Below are positions 50,526 through 59,305 of a stretch of 64,000 nt of DNA, piece by piece. The translations under genes and the position numbers were made by a program. The notes under the pieces were generated by a model. The model was not told where the DNA came from. It ran no database searches and saw only the letters and a list, made by a program, of their open reading frames with translations. Every line of letters begins with the position of its first letter. Position 1 is the first letter of the stretch. This DNA is from Cupriavidus pampae (GTDB lineage: Bacteria > Pseudomonadota > Gammaproteobacteria > Burkholderiales > Burkholderiaceae). The DNA lies in the NCBI RefSeq assembly GCF_914271485.1, contig NZ_CAJZAG010000009.1, positions 331,305-395,304 of the forward strand, given 5' to 3'.

Positions 50526-50987
50526 ATGACAGTGAGCATCAACAAGGCCGTTCCCGATTTCCACGCCGCCGCCACCGGTGGCGACTTCCGTCTGGCCGAC
50601 CAGCGCGGCAAGACCGTGGTGCTCTATTTCTACCCGAAGGACAACACGCCGGGCTGCACGACGGAAGCGATGAACTTCCGCGATCAGCACGAAGCCTTCG
50701 AAGCCGCCGGCGTGGCCGTGTTCGGCATCTCGCGCGACAGCCTCAAGTCGCACGAGAACTTCAAGACCAAGCTGGACCTGCCCTTCGAACTGATCTCGGA
50801 CGGCGACGAAGCCGTCTGCAATGCGTTCGACGTCATCAAGATGAAAAAGATGTATGGCAAGGAAGTGCGCGGGATCGAGCGCAGCACATTCATCCTCGAT
50901 GGCAAGGGCGTACTGCGCCACGAGATGCGCGGCATCAAGGTGCCGAATCACGTTGACGAAGTGCTCGAGATCGTCAAGCGCATGTAA
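50526..50987 (+). CDS. bcp: Peroxiredoxin, Bcp/PrxQ type
   Basis: Thiol peroxidase of 153 residues. The peroxidatic Cys is C44 in DNTPGCTTEA. There is no Cys five residues later, so it is the one-Cys variant or uses a distant partner. AGGAG precedes the ATG. It is followed by a hairpin at 51006-51033. Confidence 0.95.
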   Translation: MTVSINKAVPDFHAAATGGDFRLADQRGKTVVLYFYPKDNTPGCTTEAMNFRDQHEAFEAAGVAVFGISRDSLKSHENFKTKLDLPFELISDGDEAVCNAFDVIKMKKMYGKEVRGIERSTFILDGKGVLRHEMRGIKVPNHVDEVLEIVKRM

Positions 50988-51005
50988 CGCTGTTGTGCTC
51001 GACAC

Positions 51006-51033
51006 GCGCGCCTCCCGGGCATCAGAGGCGCGC
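51006..51033 (+). terminator. Hairpin after bcp
   Basis: GCGCGCCTC and GAGGCGCGC pair around 10 nt, 18 bp after the stop. No T run follows. Confidence 0.4.
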
Positions 51034-51057
51034 GCGCGACATCCTCACGCGGGACGA

Positions 51058-51086
51058 TTGCCAAACCGAAATCGTTCGGATACATT
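51058..51086 (+). promoter_or_regulatory. Promoter in the bcp-phoH gap
   Basis: TTGCCA, 17 bp, TACATT. The predicted start is about 51093, in front of the structured stretch that ends in a terminator at 51270. Confidence 0.5.
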
Positions 51087-51270
51087 GGCCCGTAATGCGT
51101 TCCGATCACAGTTGCCACGCCGCTTCACCTGACTGGCCAAGGTGTCTTGCACCAAGGGCCGGAGGCGGACCTGCCGTGTCACGCTTTGCAAGATCAGCGT
51201 CGTCCGCCATCTCCGAGCGAGCGCCCAATCCAGCCGCCTCCCCTGCACCCCAGGTTATGGCGGCTTTTTT
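51073..51270 (+). ncRNA. Structured RNA or attenuated leader between bcp and phoH, 6S-like layout
   Basis: A hairpin runs 51120-51168 (CCGCTTC with GGAGGCGG, TGGCC with GGCCG, GGTG with CACC). Long-range pairing is possible between CGTTCGGA plus TGGC (51073-51089) and GCCA plus TCCGAGCG (51206-51219), which would enclose the hairpin in a large open loop, as in 6S RNA. An intrinsic terminator follows (51232-51270). The promoter at 51058-51086 would exclude the 5' arm, so either the RNA starts further upstream or it is a shorter leader of phoH. The 6S assignment is a guess. Confidence 0.4.
51232..51270 (+). terminator. Rho-independent terminator upstream of phoH
   Basis: AGCCGCC and GGCGGCT pair around 20 nt and six T follow. 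It lies 54 bp before the PIN-PhoH start, so anything transcribed from the bcp side ends here. Confidence 0.85.
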
Positions 51271-51324
51271 GTGCCCGCAGGAATCCGATTTCTCCCCCGC
51301 CGTCCCCTGAAAGGAAAGCCAAGC

Positions 51325-53058
51325 ATGCCGCTGCCTACCATGCCCGCCAAGCCTGCCCAACTGCTGGACCCGAGCGAATTCGCCCCGGTCGCGCTGCCCA
51401 AGGCCAAATCCGCGACGCAGGGTAAAAAACCGGTGCCGGCGCTCGAGCGCGTGGCACTGCTCGAGACCGGCGCCACATCGACAGACACGTCGCTGACAGG
51501 TACCTCGTCCGAGGCGCCCGCGACACGTGCCCGCGCGGGTACCCCTACGCGTGCCCGCACCACCGATGCACCGGTGGCACCGCCGGTCGCCCCGGCAGCC
51601 GCGCCGGTCAGCCTCGTCAAGCCGGTCGCCGGCCCGACGCGACGCGCCCGCAAGCATGAAGGTCCGAGCAAGCTGTTCGTGCTCGACACCAACGTGCTGA
51701 TGCACGACCCAAGCTCGCTGTTCCGCTTCGAAGAGCACGACATCTATCTGCCGATGATGACGCTCGAGGAGCTCGACAATCACAAGAAGGGCATGAGCGA
51801 AGTCGCGCGCAATGCGCGGACCGTCAGCCGCACGCTCGATGCGCTGGTCGGCGGCACCGACGGCGTGCTCGACGAAGGCCTGCCACTCGCCAAGCTTGGC
51901 AACAAGGACGCGGCGGGCAAGCTGTTCTTCCAGACCACGCTCAACGACATCAAGTTGCCCGAAGGCCTGCCGCAGGGCAAGGCGGACAACCAGATTCTGG
52001 GCGTGGTCAGCGCGCTGCAGCAGCAGCACCCCGAACGGCAGGTCGTGCTGGTGTCCAAGGACATCAACATGCGCATCAAGGCGCGTGCGCTGGGCCTGCC
52101 CGCCGAAGACTACTTCAACGATCAGGTCCTCGAGGACAAGGATCTGCTCTACGCAGGTGTCATGCAGTTGCCCAACGACTTCTGGGCACGGCACGGCAAA
52201 GGCGTGGAAAGCTGGCAGGATCCGAAGTCCGGCACGATGTTCTATCGCCTGACCGGCCCGCTGGTGCCATCGTTCCTGGTCAACCAGTTCGTCTACCTGG
52301 AGCCGATGGACGGCAGCCTGCCGCTCTATGCTCAGGTCAAGGAGATCAACGGCAAGACCGCGTTGCTGCAGACCCTCAAGGACTACACGCACAACAAGAA
52401 CAATGTGTGGAGCGTGATCGCGCGCAACCGCGAGCAGAACTTCGCGCTCAACCTGCTGATGAGCCCGGACATCGACTTCGTCACGCTGCTCGGCCAGGCC
52501 GGCACCGGCAAGACGCTGCTCGCGCTCGCCTCGGGCCTCGAACAGGTGCTCGACCAGAAGCTCTACAACGAGATCATCGTCACGCGCGCGACCGTGCCCG
52601 TGGGCGAGGACATCGGCTTCCTGCCCGGTACCGAGGAAGAAAAGATGCAACCCTGGATGGGCGCGTTCGACGACAACCTCGAGGTACTGCAGAAGAGCGA
52701 CGACAGTGCCGGTGAATGGGGCCGCGCGGCCACGCAGGAGCTGATCCGCTCGCGCATCAAGGTCAAGAGCATGAACTTCATGCGCGGCCGTACGTTCGTG
52801 AACAAGTTCGTCATCATCGACGAGGCGCAGAACCTGACGCCGAAGCAGATGAAGACGCTGGTCACGCGCGCGGGCCCGGGCACGAAGATCGTCTGCCTTG
52901 GCAATATCGCCCAGATCGATACGCCGTACCTGACCGAGGGTTCGTCCGGCCTGACCTACGTGGTGGATCGCTTCAAGGGCTGGAGCCACAGCGGGCACGT
53001 CACGCTCGCGCGCGGCGAACGCTCGCGCCTGGCCGACCACGCGGGAGATGTGCTGTAA
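51325..53058 (+). CDS. PIN domain-PhoH ATPase fusion protein (YlaK-like)
   Basis: A 577-residue protein. Residues 1-110 are a disordered Ala/Pro/Thr-rich stretch; then a PIN nuclease domain (KLFVLDTNVLMHDP, MTLEELDNHKKG) with the acidic residues of its active site; then a PhoH ATPase with Walker A GQAGTGKT and Walker B FVIIDEAQN. Such fusions are thought to be RNA helicase-nucleases. The start ATG at 51325 has AAGGAAA upstream. It follows a terminator, so its own promoter or read-through is needed. Confidence 0.93.
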   Translation: MPLPTMPAKPAQLLDPSEFAPVALPKAKSATQGKKPVPALERVALLETGATSTDTSLTGTSSEAPATRARAGTPTRARTTDAPVAPPVAPAAAPVSLVKPVAGPTRRARKHEGPSKLFVLDTNVLMHDPSSLFRFEEHDIYLPMMTLEELDNHKKGMSEVARNARTVSRTLDALVGGTDGVLDEGLPLAKLGNKDAAGKLFFQTTLNDIKLPEGLPQGKADNQILGVVSALQQQHPERQVVLVSKDINMRIKARALGLPAEDYFNDQVLEDKDLLYAGVMQLPNDFWARHGKGVESWQDPKSGTMFYRLTGPLVPSFLVNQFVYLEPMDGSLPLYAQVKEINGKTALLQTLKDYTHNKNNVWSVIARNREQNFALNLLMSPDIDFVTLLGQAGTGKTLLALASGLEQVLDQKLYNEIIVTRATVPVGEDIGFLPGTEEEKMQPWMGAFDDNLEVLQKSDDSAGEWGRAATQELIRSRIKVKSMNFMRGRTFVNKFVIIDEAQNLTPKQMKTLVTRAGPGTKIVCLGNIAQIDTPYLTEGSSGLTYVVDRFKGWSHSGHVTLARGERSRLADHAGDVL

Positions 53059-53174
53059 CAGTGTGCGATGTACGGCAAACGGCGTAGGCCGTTTGCCGAC
53101 AGCCAGCACGGACCGTGCCGGATATGATGCCCAAGTGTGATCGAGTGTGATCAGAAGAATTCCGGGAGGCGTCG

Positions 53175-53657
53175 ATGCACAAGCAGCAGCCGTTCAATCA
53201 GTACCTGCCTGACAGCCGCACGCTGTTCTCGCGGAACCCGCGTACCGCGCGCCGTCGGCGTATCGCGGTCGCAGCCGCGCTGGGCACCGTGGTGGTGTGC
53301 GCCCTGACCTGGCGTCCCGCACGCGCGGCCGACGAGATGGTGATCCGTACCATGGGGCCGATCAGCTATGTCTGCGGCGGCGTCGCCGAGGACGAACGCG
53401 CCCGCCTGGCCGCACAGGAGAAGAGCTTCAATATGGGCGTGTTGTTTACGCAGGGGCCCACTGGCGAGTACCTGTCCGATGTGGACGTCAAGCTCACGAT
53501 GGACGACGGCCAGGAGGTCGCCACCTTCAAGGCCGGTGGCCCACGTTGCCTGATACGTGCGCCAGAAGGCAGTTACAATATCGAGGCCAGTTACAAGGGT
53601 CAGCCCAAGACCGTGAAGATCAGTACCGGCACTCGCAACGTCCAACTGCGCTGGTAA
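53175..53657 (+). CDS. Exported carboxypeptidase-regulatory-like protein
   Basis: A 160-residue protein with a long N-terminal region, then a signal-anchor or cleavable signal (about residues 29-52, ending ARAADEM). The mature part is a small beta-rich domain (GEYLSDVDVKLTMDDGQEV, GSYNIEASYKG) like the regulatory domains of carboxypeptidases. No catalytic motif is seen. It may be a periplasmic protein of unknown role. An NlpC/P60 gene follows after 43 bp. Confidence 0.78.
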   Translation: MHKQQPFNQYLPDSRTLFSRNPRTARRRRIAVAAALGTVVVCALTWRPARAADEMVIRTMGPISYVCGGVAEDERARLAAQEKSFNMGVLFTQGPTGEYLSDVDVKLTMDDGQEVATFKAGGPRCLIRAPEGSYNIEASYKGQPKTVKISTGTRNVQLRW

Positions 53658-53700
53658 CGCGCAACACAGTTTGATGGTCGATGCGCTGCCGGCACCATGA

Positions 53701-54408
53701 ATGACGATGCCGCAGCGCCCGACTCGATTTCCTCTCAGTATTTCGCTACCCGCGTGCCGGCCGTCGCACCTGCGCGCGCGACTGTCCGTGCTCTGCATGG
53801 CATTGCTGCTTGCGGCGTGCGCGGGCTCGCCGCCCAGCCGGCATGGTTCAGTCCCGCCTCGCGCGCCAGGCAAGCCGATGAACGACCCCAGCGCGGGCCT
53901 CGAGGAAATCTCGATCCAGGCGATGTCACTGGTCGGCACGCCCTACCGCTACGGCGGCAACACCCCCGATTCCGGCTTCGACTGCAGCGGCCTCGTGCGG
54001 TACGTCGTGCAGCGCGCGGCTAACGTCACGCTGCCGCGCACCACCGAGCAGATGGGGTCGCGCGGCACGTCGCTGAATCGCGGCGATGTCGCGTCGGGAG
54101 ACCTCGTGTTCTTCAACACGACCGGTCGCGCCAACTCTCACGTGGGGATCTATGTGGGACAGAACCGATTCGTGCATGCCCCGGCAACGGGTGGCACGGT
54201 CCGGCTGGAGGACATGGGGAAGTCCTACTGGGCCACGCGCTACAACGGCGCGCGCCGTGTGGTGGCCGCGAATAGCCTGGGCGCGCCGGAACCGATGCAG
54301 TCGATTCCGGTACCCAACATGACGCCAGCACCGGTACCAGCGCCGGTACCGATCGAACCGCCGCCAGTGGACGACGATCCGATCGCGGCGTTCGCGACCA
54401 GGCAGTAA
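53701..54408 (+). CDS. NlpC/P60 family C40 peptidase, lipoprotein
   Basis: A cell-wall endopeptidase of 235 residues. The signal ends LLLAAC (lipid C40); the catalytic Cys is C95 in FDCSGLV, the His in SHVGIY (about residue 148), and a third polar residue in FVHAP. It cleaves peptide cross-links of peptidoglycan. The last ~40 residues are a Pro-rich tail (PAPVPAPVPIEPPP). The ATG at 53701 is used; 53707 is equally possible. Confidence 0.92.
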   Translation: MTMPQRPTRFPLSISLPACRPSHLRARLSVLCMALLLAACAGSPPSRHGSVPPRAPGKPMNDPSAGLEEISIQAMSLVGTPYRYGGNTPDSGFDCSGLVRYVVQRAANVTLPRTTEQMGSRGTSLNRGDVASGDLVFFNTTGRANSHVGIYVGQNRFVHAPATGGTVRLEDMGKSYWATRYNGARRVVAANSLGAPEPMQSIPVPNMTPAPVPAPVPIEPPPVDDDPIAAFATRQ

Positions 54409-54434
54409 AGCTGATCGGCCTATCGCTCAATCGC

Positions 54435-55442
54435 TTAAAGGATATGGCGGCCGATCCACCAGGCGATGGCCGCCATGAATGCCGATGCGGGAATCGTCAG
54501 CACCCAGGCCCAGACGATATTGCCAGCCACACCCCAGCGCACTGCGGACATCTTCTGCGCCGAACCGACGCCGACGATCGCACCCGTGATGGTGTGCGTG
54601 GTCGACACCGGCACGCCCAGCGCCGAAGCAATGAACAGCGTGATCGCACCACCGGTCTCGGCGCAGAAACCACCGACGGGCTTCAGCTTGGTGATCTTCT
54701 GTCCCATGGTCCGCACGATGCGCCAGCCGCCGAACAGCGTACCCATGCCAATCGCCACGTAGCAGCTTACGATGACCCACGCGGGCGGATCGCCGCCGGA
54801 GGCCACGTGACCGCTGGCGATCAGCAGCATCCAGATGATGCCGATGGTCTTCTGCGCATCGTTGCCACCGTGGCCAAGGCTGTATAACGACGCCGACACC
54901 AGCTGCAGGCGACGGAACCAGCGATCCACGCGCGAGGGCGGCGTCCGGAAGAACGTCCAGCTGACGATGATCATCATCAGCGAACCGAGCAGAAAGCCCA
55001 GCAGCGGCGAGATCAGAATAAATGCCACGGTCTTCAGCAGGCCGCTACCGACCAGCGCGCCGGTACCGGACTTGGCCACGGCCGCACCAACCAGACCGCC
55101 GATCAGCGCGTGCGACGACGACGACGGAATGCCGTAGTACCACGTGATCAGATTCCAGGCAATGGCGCCGACCAGCGCGCCGAAGATCACGTAGTGATCG
55201 ACGATATTGACGTCGATGGTGCCCGTGCCAACGGTGGCCGCCACCTTCAGGTGGAAGATGAAGATCGCCACCACATTGCACATGGCCGCCATGGCCACCG
55301 CATGGTGGGGCTTGAGCACACCCGTGGAGACGACCGTCGCGATCGAGTTGGCCGCATCGTGAAAGCCGTTCATAAAGTCGAACAGCAAGGCGAGCGCGAC
55401 CAGCAGGCCGATCACCCACAGGCTCATTGTTATGGTTTGCAT
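54435..55442 (-). CDS. pit: Low-affinity inorganic phosphate transporter Pit
   Basis: A 335-residue inner-membrane symporter with about ten hydrophobic segments. FDFMNGFHDAANSIAT and the second copy GHGGNDAQKTIGI are the inverted-repeat PiT signatures. It lies 12 bp after the DUF47 gene, its usual accessory partner. Confidence 0.95.
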   Translation of the reverse strand: MQTITMSLWVIGLLVALALLFDFMNGFHDAANSIATVVSTGVLKPHHAVAMAAMCNVVAIFIFHLKVAATVGTGTIDVNIVDHYVIFGALVGAIAWNLITWYYGIPSSSSHALIGGLVGAAVAKSGTGALVGSGLLKTVAFILISPLLGFLLGSLMMIIVSWTFFRTPPSRVDRWFRRLQLVSASLYSLGHGGNDAQKTIGIIWMLLIASGHVASGGDPPAWVIVSCYVAIGMGTLFGGWRIVRTMGQKITKLKPVGGFCAETGGAITLFIASALGVPVSTTHTITGAIVGVGSAQKMSAVRWGVAGNIVWAWVLTIPASAFMAAIAWWIGRHIL

Positions 55443-55454
55443 GCGGTGCGGCGC

Positions 55455-56081
55455 TTACGCGTTTTCCAGGACAATGCCTTCGATGATGTTGGCCACGTCC
55501 TCGCACTTGTCGGTGATCGACTCGAGCTGCTCGTAGATCGCCTTCAGCTTGATCAGGCGCTTGACGTCGGTTTCCTCGCGGAACAGCTTCGACATCGCGG
55601 CACGCATCACGCGGTCGGCCTCGGACTCGAGCTGGTCGATCTGCTGCGCGGTCTTGAGGATCGCGCTCGCGTTGCTCATGTCCTCGAGCAGCCCTACGGC
55701 GATCTTGACCTGATCGCAGCACTGCACGCAGATCGCCGCCAGGCGGCGCGCCTCGTCGGTGATGTTCGTCACGTCGTACAGCGAGATCGTTTCCGCCACG
55801 TCCTCCATCAGATCGAGGATGTCGTCCATGGTCGTGATCAGCTTGTGGATCTCGTCACGGTCGAGCGGCGTGATGAACGTCTTGTGCAGCAGGTCCACGG
55901 TATCGTGGGTGATGCGGTCCGCCTTCTTCTCGGTGGCCTGCACGCGGCGCGCATGCGCCTCGGCGTTGGGCAGGTCGTTGACCAATGCCTCTAGCTCGTG
56001 GGCTGCCGTGACGGCACAGTCCGCGTGCTGGTTGAAGTATTCGAAGAACTTGCCCTCGGTGGGCATGAATCGACCGAACAT
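55455..56081 (-). CDS. DUF47 (PhoU-like) Pit accessory protein
   Basis: A 208-residue all-helical protein of the DUF47 family, often cotranscribed with pit and thought to tune its activity. MFGRFMPTEGKFFEYFNQHA, EKKADRITHD and TTMDDILDLMEDVAE are typical. The ATG at 56081 has AAGGA. It leads the pit operon. Confidence 0.93.
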   Translation of the reverse strand: MFGRFMPTEGKFFEYFNQHADCAVTAAHELEALVNDLPNAEAHARRVQATEKKADRITHDTVDLLHKTFITPLDRDEIHKLITTMDDILDLMEDVAETISLYDVTNITDEARRLAAICVQCCDQVKIAVGLLEDMSNASAILKTAQQIDQLESEADRVMRAAMSKLFREETDVKRLIKLKAIYEQLESITDKCEDVANIIEGIVLENA

Positions 56082-56173
56082 GAAATGTCCTTGTTGCGTG
56101 CGATGGCATAACAGCCGCGCGAGGCGGCTGTCATCAAAACGCAATATTTTACAGGTTTGGGAGGATCAGGTGG

Positions 56174-56195
56174 CGCTCATTGATCGCTCATTGAT
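56174..56195. repeat. 11-bp tandem duplication at the dnaB stop
   Basis: CGCTCATTGAT twice in a row. The second copy includes the dnaB stop codon. Confidence 0.6.
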
Positions 56196-57579
56196 CATTA
56201 TCGAAGAACGCCGGACCGCCCGAGAAGTTGTCGAACTTCGTGAATTGCCCCAGGAACGTCAGACGCACCGTGCCGATGGGGCCGTTACGCTGCTTGCCGA
56301 TGATGATCTCGGCCGTCCCCTTGTCCTGCGAGTCCGGGTTGTAGACTTCGTCCCGGTAAATAAACAGAATCACGTCCGCATCCTGTTCGATGGCGCCCGA
56401 TTCGCGCAGATCTGACATCACGGGACGCTTGTTCGGGCGCTGTTCCAGACTGCGGTTCAGCTGCGATAGTGCGATCACCGGACAGTTCAGCTCCTTGGCC
56501 AGACCCTTCAGCGAACGCGAGATTTCCGAGATTTCCGTCGCGCGGTTCTCGCCGCCGCCCGAGCCCGACATCAGCTGGAGGTAGTCGATGATGATCAGGC
56601 CGAGCTGCCCGCACTGCCGCGCCAGCCGTCGCGAGCGCGCGCGCAATTCCATCGGATTCAGCGCGGGCGTCTCGTCGATGAACAGCTGCGCGTCGTTCAT
56701 GCGCTGAATCGCATGGGTCAGGCGCGGCCAGTCTTCGTCGAGCAGACGGCCCGTACGCAGCCGGTGCTGGTCCAGCCGACCGACCGAGCCGAGCATACGC
56801 ATGGCCAGCTGGGTGCCTGCCATTTCCATCGAGAACACCGCCACCGGCAGCCCCTGCTCCACCGCCACGTGCTCGCCAATATTCAGCGAGAACGCGGTCT
56901 TGCCCATCGAGGGACGGCCCGCCACGATGACCAGGTCACCGGCCTGCATGCCACTGGTCATGCGATCGAGGTCGATAAAGCCCGTCGGCACCCCGGTCAC
57001 GTCGGTCGCGGAGTCGCGGTGATAGAGCTCGTCGATCCGCTCCACCACCTGCGTCAGCAGCGGCTGAATTTCCTGGAAACCCTGCTGCCCGCGCGAGCCT
57101 TCTTCCGCAATGGCGAATACCTTCGATTCCGCCTCGTCGAGCAGTTCGCGCACTTCGCGGCCCTTGGGCGCGAAGGCGGCGGACGCGATATCGTCGGCCA
57201 CCGTCACCAGCTTGCGCAGCACCGAACGCTCGCGCACGATTTCCGCATAGCGGCGGATATTGGCCGCGCTCGGCGTGTTCTGCGCCAGCGAGTTCAGATA
57301 AGCCAGTCCGCCCACCTCCTCGGCCTTGCCGGCGACCTGCAGCGTCTCGTAGACGGTGATCACGTCCGCGGGCTTGGTCGCGGCAATCAGACGCGCGATA
57401 CCCTGGAAGATAACGCGATGGTCGAATCGATAGAAGTCGGATTCCGACAGGAAGTCGGCAATGCGGTCCCATGCGGCGTTGTCCAGCAACAGACCACCGA
57501 TGACCGATTGCTCGGCTTCGATCGAATGCGGTGGGACCTTGAGACTGTCGAGTTGGGGATCGGCGGCGGGCGCGTTCAT
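56188..57579 (-). CDS. dnaB: Replicative DNA helicase DnaB
   Basis: Hexameric 5'-3' helicase of the replication fork. The 463 residues have the N-terminal helical domain (VPPHSIEAEQSVIGGLLL) and a RecA-like domain with Walker A AGRPSMGKT and Walker B IIIDYLQLM. Its partner for restart, PriB, is encoded 0.9 kb upstream. Its own transcript starts after the rplI terminator. Confidence 0.97.
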   Translation of the reverse strand: MNAPAADPQLDSLKVPPHSIEAEQSVIGGLLLDNAAWDRIADFLSESDFYRFDHRVIFQGIARLIAATKPADVITVYETLQVAGKAEEVGGLAYLNSLAQNTPSAANIRRYAEIVRERSVLRKLVTVADDIASAAFAPKGREVRELLDEAESKVFAIAEEGSRGQQGFQEIQPLLTQVVERIDELYHRDSATDVTGVPTGFIDLDRMTSGMQAGDLVIVAGRPSMGKTAFSLNIGEHVAVEQGLPVAVFSMEMAGTQLAMRMLGSVGRLDQHRLRTGRLLDEDWPRLTHAIQRMNDAQLFIDETPALNPMELRARSRRLARQCGQLGLIIIDYLQLMSGSGGGENRATEISEISRSLKGLAKELNCPVIALSQLNRSLEQRPNKRPVMSDLRESGAIEQDADVILFIYRDEVYNPDSQDKGTAEIIIGKQRNGPIGTVRLTFLGQFTKFDNFSGGPAFFDNDQ

Positions 57580-57627
57580 GGGGTGGGATTATAGCGGGCG
57601 CATCCGGTGGACCGGACGCCCAAAATA

Positions 57628-57658
57628 AAAAAGGCAGGAGCATGGCCCCTGCCTTTTT
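57628..57658. terminator. Bidirectional-type terminator between rplI and dnaB
   Basis: AAAAAGGCAGG and CCTGCCTTTTT pair around 9 nt; T runs exist on both strands. It ends the rpsF operon. Confidence 0.9.
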
Positions 57659-57689
57659 CATCGATCGGCCACGCCAGCGGCGCAGCGCT

Positions 57690-58142
57690 TTAGGCGTGGT
57701 CGCCCAGCACCGACACGGTCACGTCCACCACCACATCGGTGTGCAGCGCAACGGCGATCGGATGGTCGCCCACGATCTTCAGCGGGCCGTTCGGCAGACG
57801 CACTTGCGCCTTCTCGACCTTGAAGCCCTGGGTGCCCAGTGCGGCGGCGATGTCGGCGTTGGTGACCGAGCCGAACAGACGGCCGTCCACACCCGACTTT
57901 TGCGTCAGTTGAACGGTCAGACCGTTCAGCTTTTCGCCTTCAGCTTGCGCGGCGGCCAGCTTCTCGGCAGCGGCCTTTTCCAGCTCGGCGCGCTTCGCTT
58001 CGAATTCAGCAACTGCGCTGGTGGTGGCGCGACGGGCCTTCTTCGACGGAATCAGGAAGTTACGTGCGTAACCGTCCTTCACGCGAACGACGTCACCCAG
58101 GTTGCCCACGTTGATGACTTTTTCCAGCAGAATGACTTGCAT
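57690..58142 (-). CDS. rplI: Ribosomal protein L9
   Basis: A 150-residue 50S protein with the N-terminal MQVILLEKVINVGNLGDVV, a long central helix and the C-terminal RNA-binding domain. It is the last gene of rpsF-priB-rpsR-rplI. Confidence 0.98.
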   Translation of the reverse strand: MQVILLEKVINVGNLGDVVRVKDGYARNFLIPSKKARRATTSAVAEFEAKRAELEKAAAEKLAAAQAEGEKLNGLTVQLTQKSGVDGRLFGSVTNADIAAALGTQGFKVEKAQVRLPNGPLKIVGDHPIAVALHTDVVVDVTVSVLGDHA

Positions 58143-58173
58143 CGTGTATTTCTCCTTGCGGTCCTGGTGACGA

Positions 58174-58452
58174 TCAGTTCTTGTGCAGATCGGTGTACGG
58201 CATCAGCGCGAGGAAACGCGCGCGCTTGATAGCCGTGTCGAGCTGACGCTGATAGTGCGCCTTGGTACCGGTCAGACGGGCCGGCGTGATCTTGCCGTTG
58301 TCGCCGATGAAGTCCTTCAGCGTGTCCAGATCCTTGTAGTCGATCTGTTCCACACCTGCCACGGTGAAGCGGCAGAAACGCTTACGCTTGAACAGCGGGT
58401 TTTGTTGCTGGAAGCGCTTCTTGTTTTTGTTGTCTCGTTTGATGAATGCCAT
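58174..58452 (-). CDS. rpsR: Ribosomal protein S18
   Basis: A 92-residue 30S protein (KRFCRFTVAG, IDYKDLDTL). Its N-terminus is the target of RimI, encoded at 9.0-9.5 kb. It follows priB after 3 bp. Confidence 0.98.
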   Translation of the reverse strand: MAFIKRDNKNKKRFQQQNPLFKRKRFCRFTVAGVEQIDYKDLDTLKDFIGDNGKITPARLTGTKAHYQRQLDTAIKRARFLALMPYTDLHKN

Positions 58453-58455
58453 GAT

Positions 58456-58770
58456 TCAATCCTTTGCGAATGCACTCTCTTCGAATGCCGTACATCCAAT
58501 GATGTGAAACACCAGTGCCTTGCTGTTGCGGTGCTTGCGCGCGAGGAACCCTTCACAGTTGAGCAGCGTGCCGAGCGCCATGCGCTCCAGTTGCTTGCCC
58601 ACCGGGCCGATTCCCATTGCCGCGATCGCGAACTCCACCTGCCGCGGCGTTGCCGCCTCGACGACCTCGCCGACATGCTGCAGGATGCAGTTGACGACGG
58701 GGACACCGGCTGGCGTATAACGCAGGGCGTCGCGTTCGACGAGCGCCGCGGATAACCGGATCTGGTTCAC
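58456..58770 (-). CDS. priB: Primosomal replication protein PriB
   Basis: A single-stranded-DNA-binding OB-fold protein of 104 residues used in replication restart. It begins NQIRLSAALVERDALRYTPAG from a GTG start at 58770. Between rpsF and rpsR is its usual place. Confidence 0.93.
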   Translation of the reverse strand: MNQIRLSAALVERDALRYTPAGVPVVNCILQHVGEVVEAATPRQVEFAIAAMGIGPVGKQLERMALGTLLNCEGFLARKHRNSKALVFHIIGCTAFEESAFAKD

Positions 58771-58793
58771 CGCGCTGGCACCGCAATCCGCAT

Positions 58794-59168
58794 TCAGGCG
58801 GCCTGGCCTTCAGGGGTCGTTTGCGCGGCCTTGCGGGCTTCTTCGCGCTGCACTTCCTTCATCATCGGCGAAGGAGCGGTTTCAGCCTTCTTGGTCTGCA
58901 CGATCAGGTGACGCAGCACGGCGTCATTGAACTTGAACGCGTGCTCGAGCTCGGCGAGGGTTTCCTTGCCGCATTCGATGTTCAGGCAGACGTAGTGGGC
59001 CTTGGCCAGCTTCTGGATCATGTAGGCCATTTGACGGCGGCCCCAGTCTTCCACGCGGTGGATCTGGCCGTTCTGCGACGTGACGAGCTGCTTGTAGCGC
59101 TCGATCATCGCGGGAACTTGTTCGCTCTGGTCCGGATGGACGATGAAGACGATTTCGTAATGACGCAT
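58794..59168 (-). CDS. rpsF: Ribosomal protein S6
   Basis: A 124-residue 30S protein (MRHYEIVFIVHPDQSEQVPA). The tail is Glu/Ala-rich, as in many S6 proteins. AAGGAG precedes the ATG at 59168. It heads rpsF-priB-rpsR-rplI, read from the promoter at 59235-59264. Confidence 0.98.
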   Translation of the reverse strand: MRHYEIVFIVHPDQSEQVPAMIERYKQLVTSQNGQIHRVEDWGRRQMAYMIQKLAKAHYVCLNIECGKETLAELEHAFKFNDAVLRHLIVQTKKAETAPSPMMKEVQREEARKAAQTTPEGQAA

Positions 59169-59190
59169 TGACGCTCCTTTTGGATGAAGC

Positions 59191-59212
59191 CACCCGGGCG
59201 CCATGTCCGGTG
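59191..59212 (-). promoter_or_regulatory. Possible S6:S18 autoregulatory hairpin in the rpsF leader
   Basis: CACCGG and CCCGGGTG can form a bulged stem just upstream of the rpsF ribosome site. The known S6:S18 leader element is a hairpin with a CCG bulge; the match is partial. Confidence 0.35.
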
Positions 59213-59234
59213 CGGCAAGGTTGAGTAGCCCGCG

Positions 59235-59264
59235 AGTATAGCCCGATCCGCGCCATCCCCGCAA
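59235..59264 (-). promoter_or_regulatory. Promoter of rpsF-priB-rpsR-rplI
   Basis: TTGCGG (59264-59259), 18 bp, TATACT (59240-59235). The leader to the ATG is about 60 nt. Confidence 0.65.
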
Positions 59265-59305
59265 GGTTGGTGTGGCTGCCCAGGTTTGGGCCCACCCTTT
59301 ACAGG

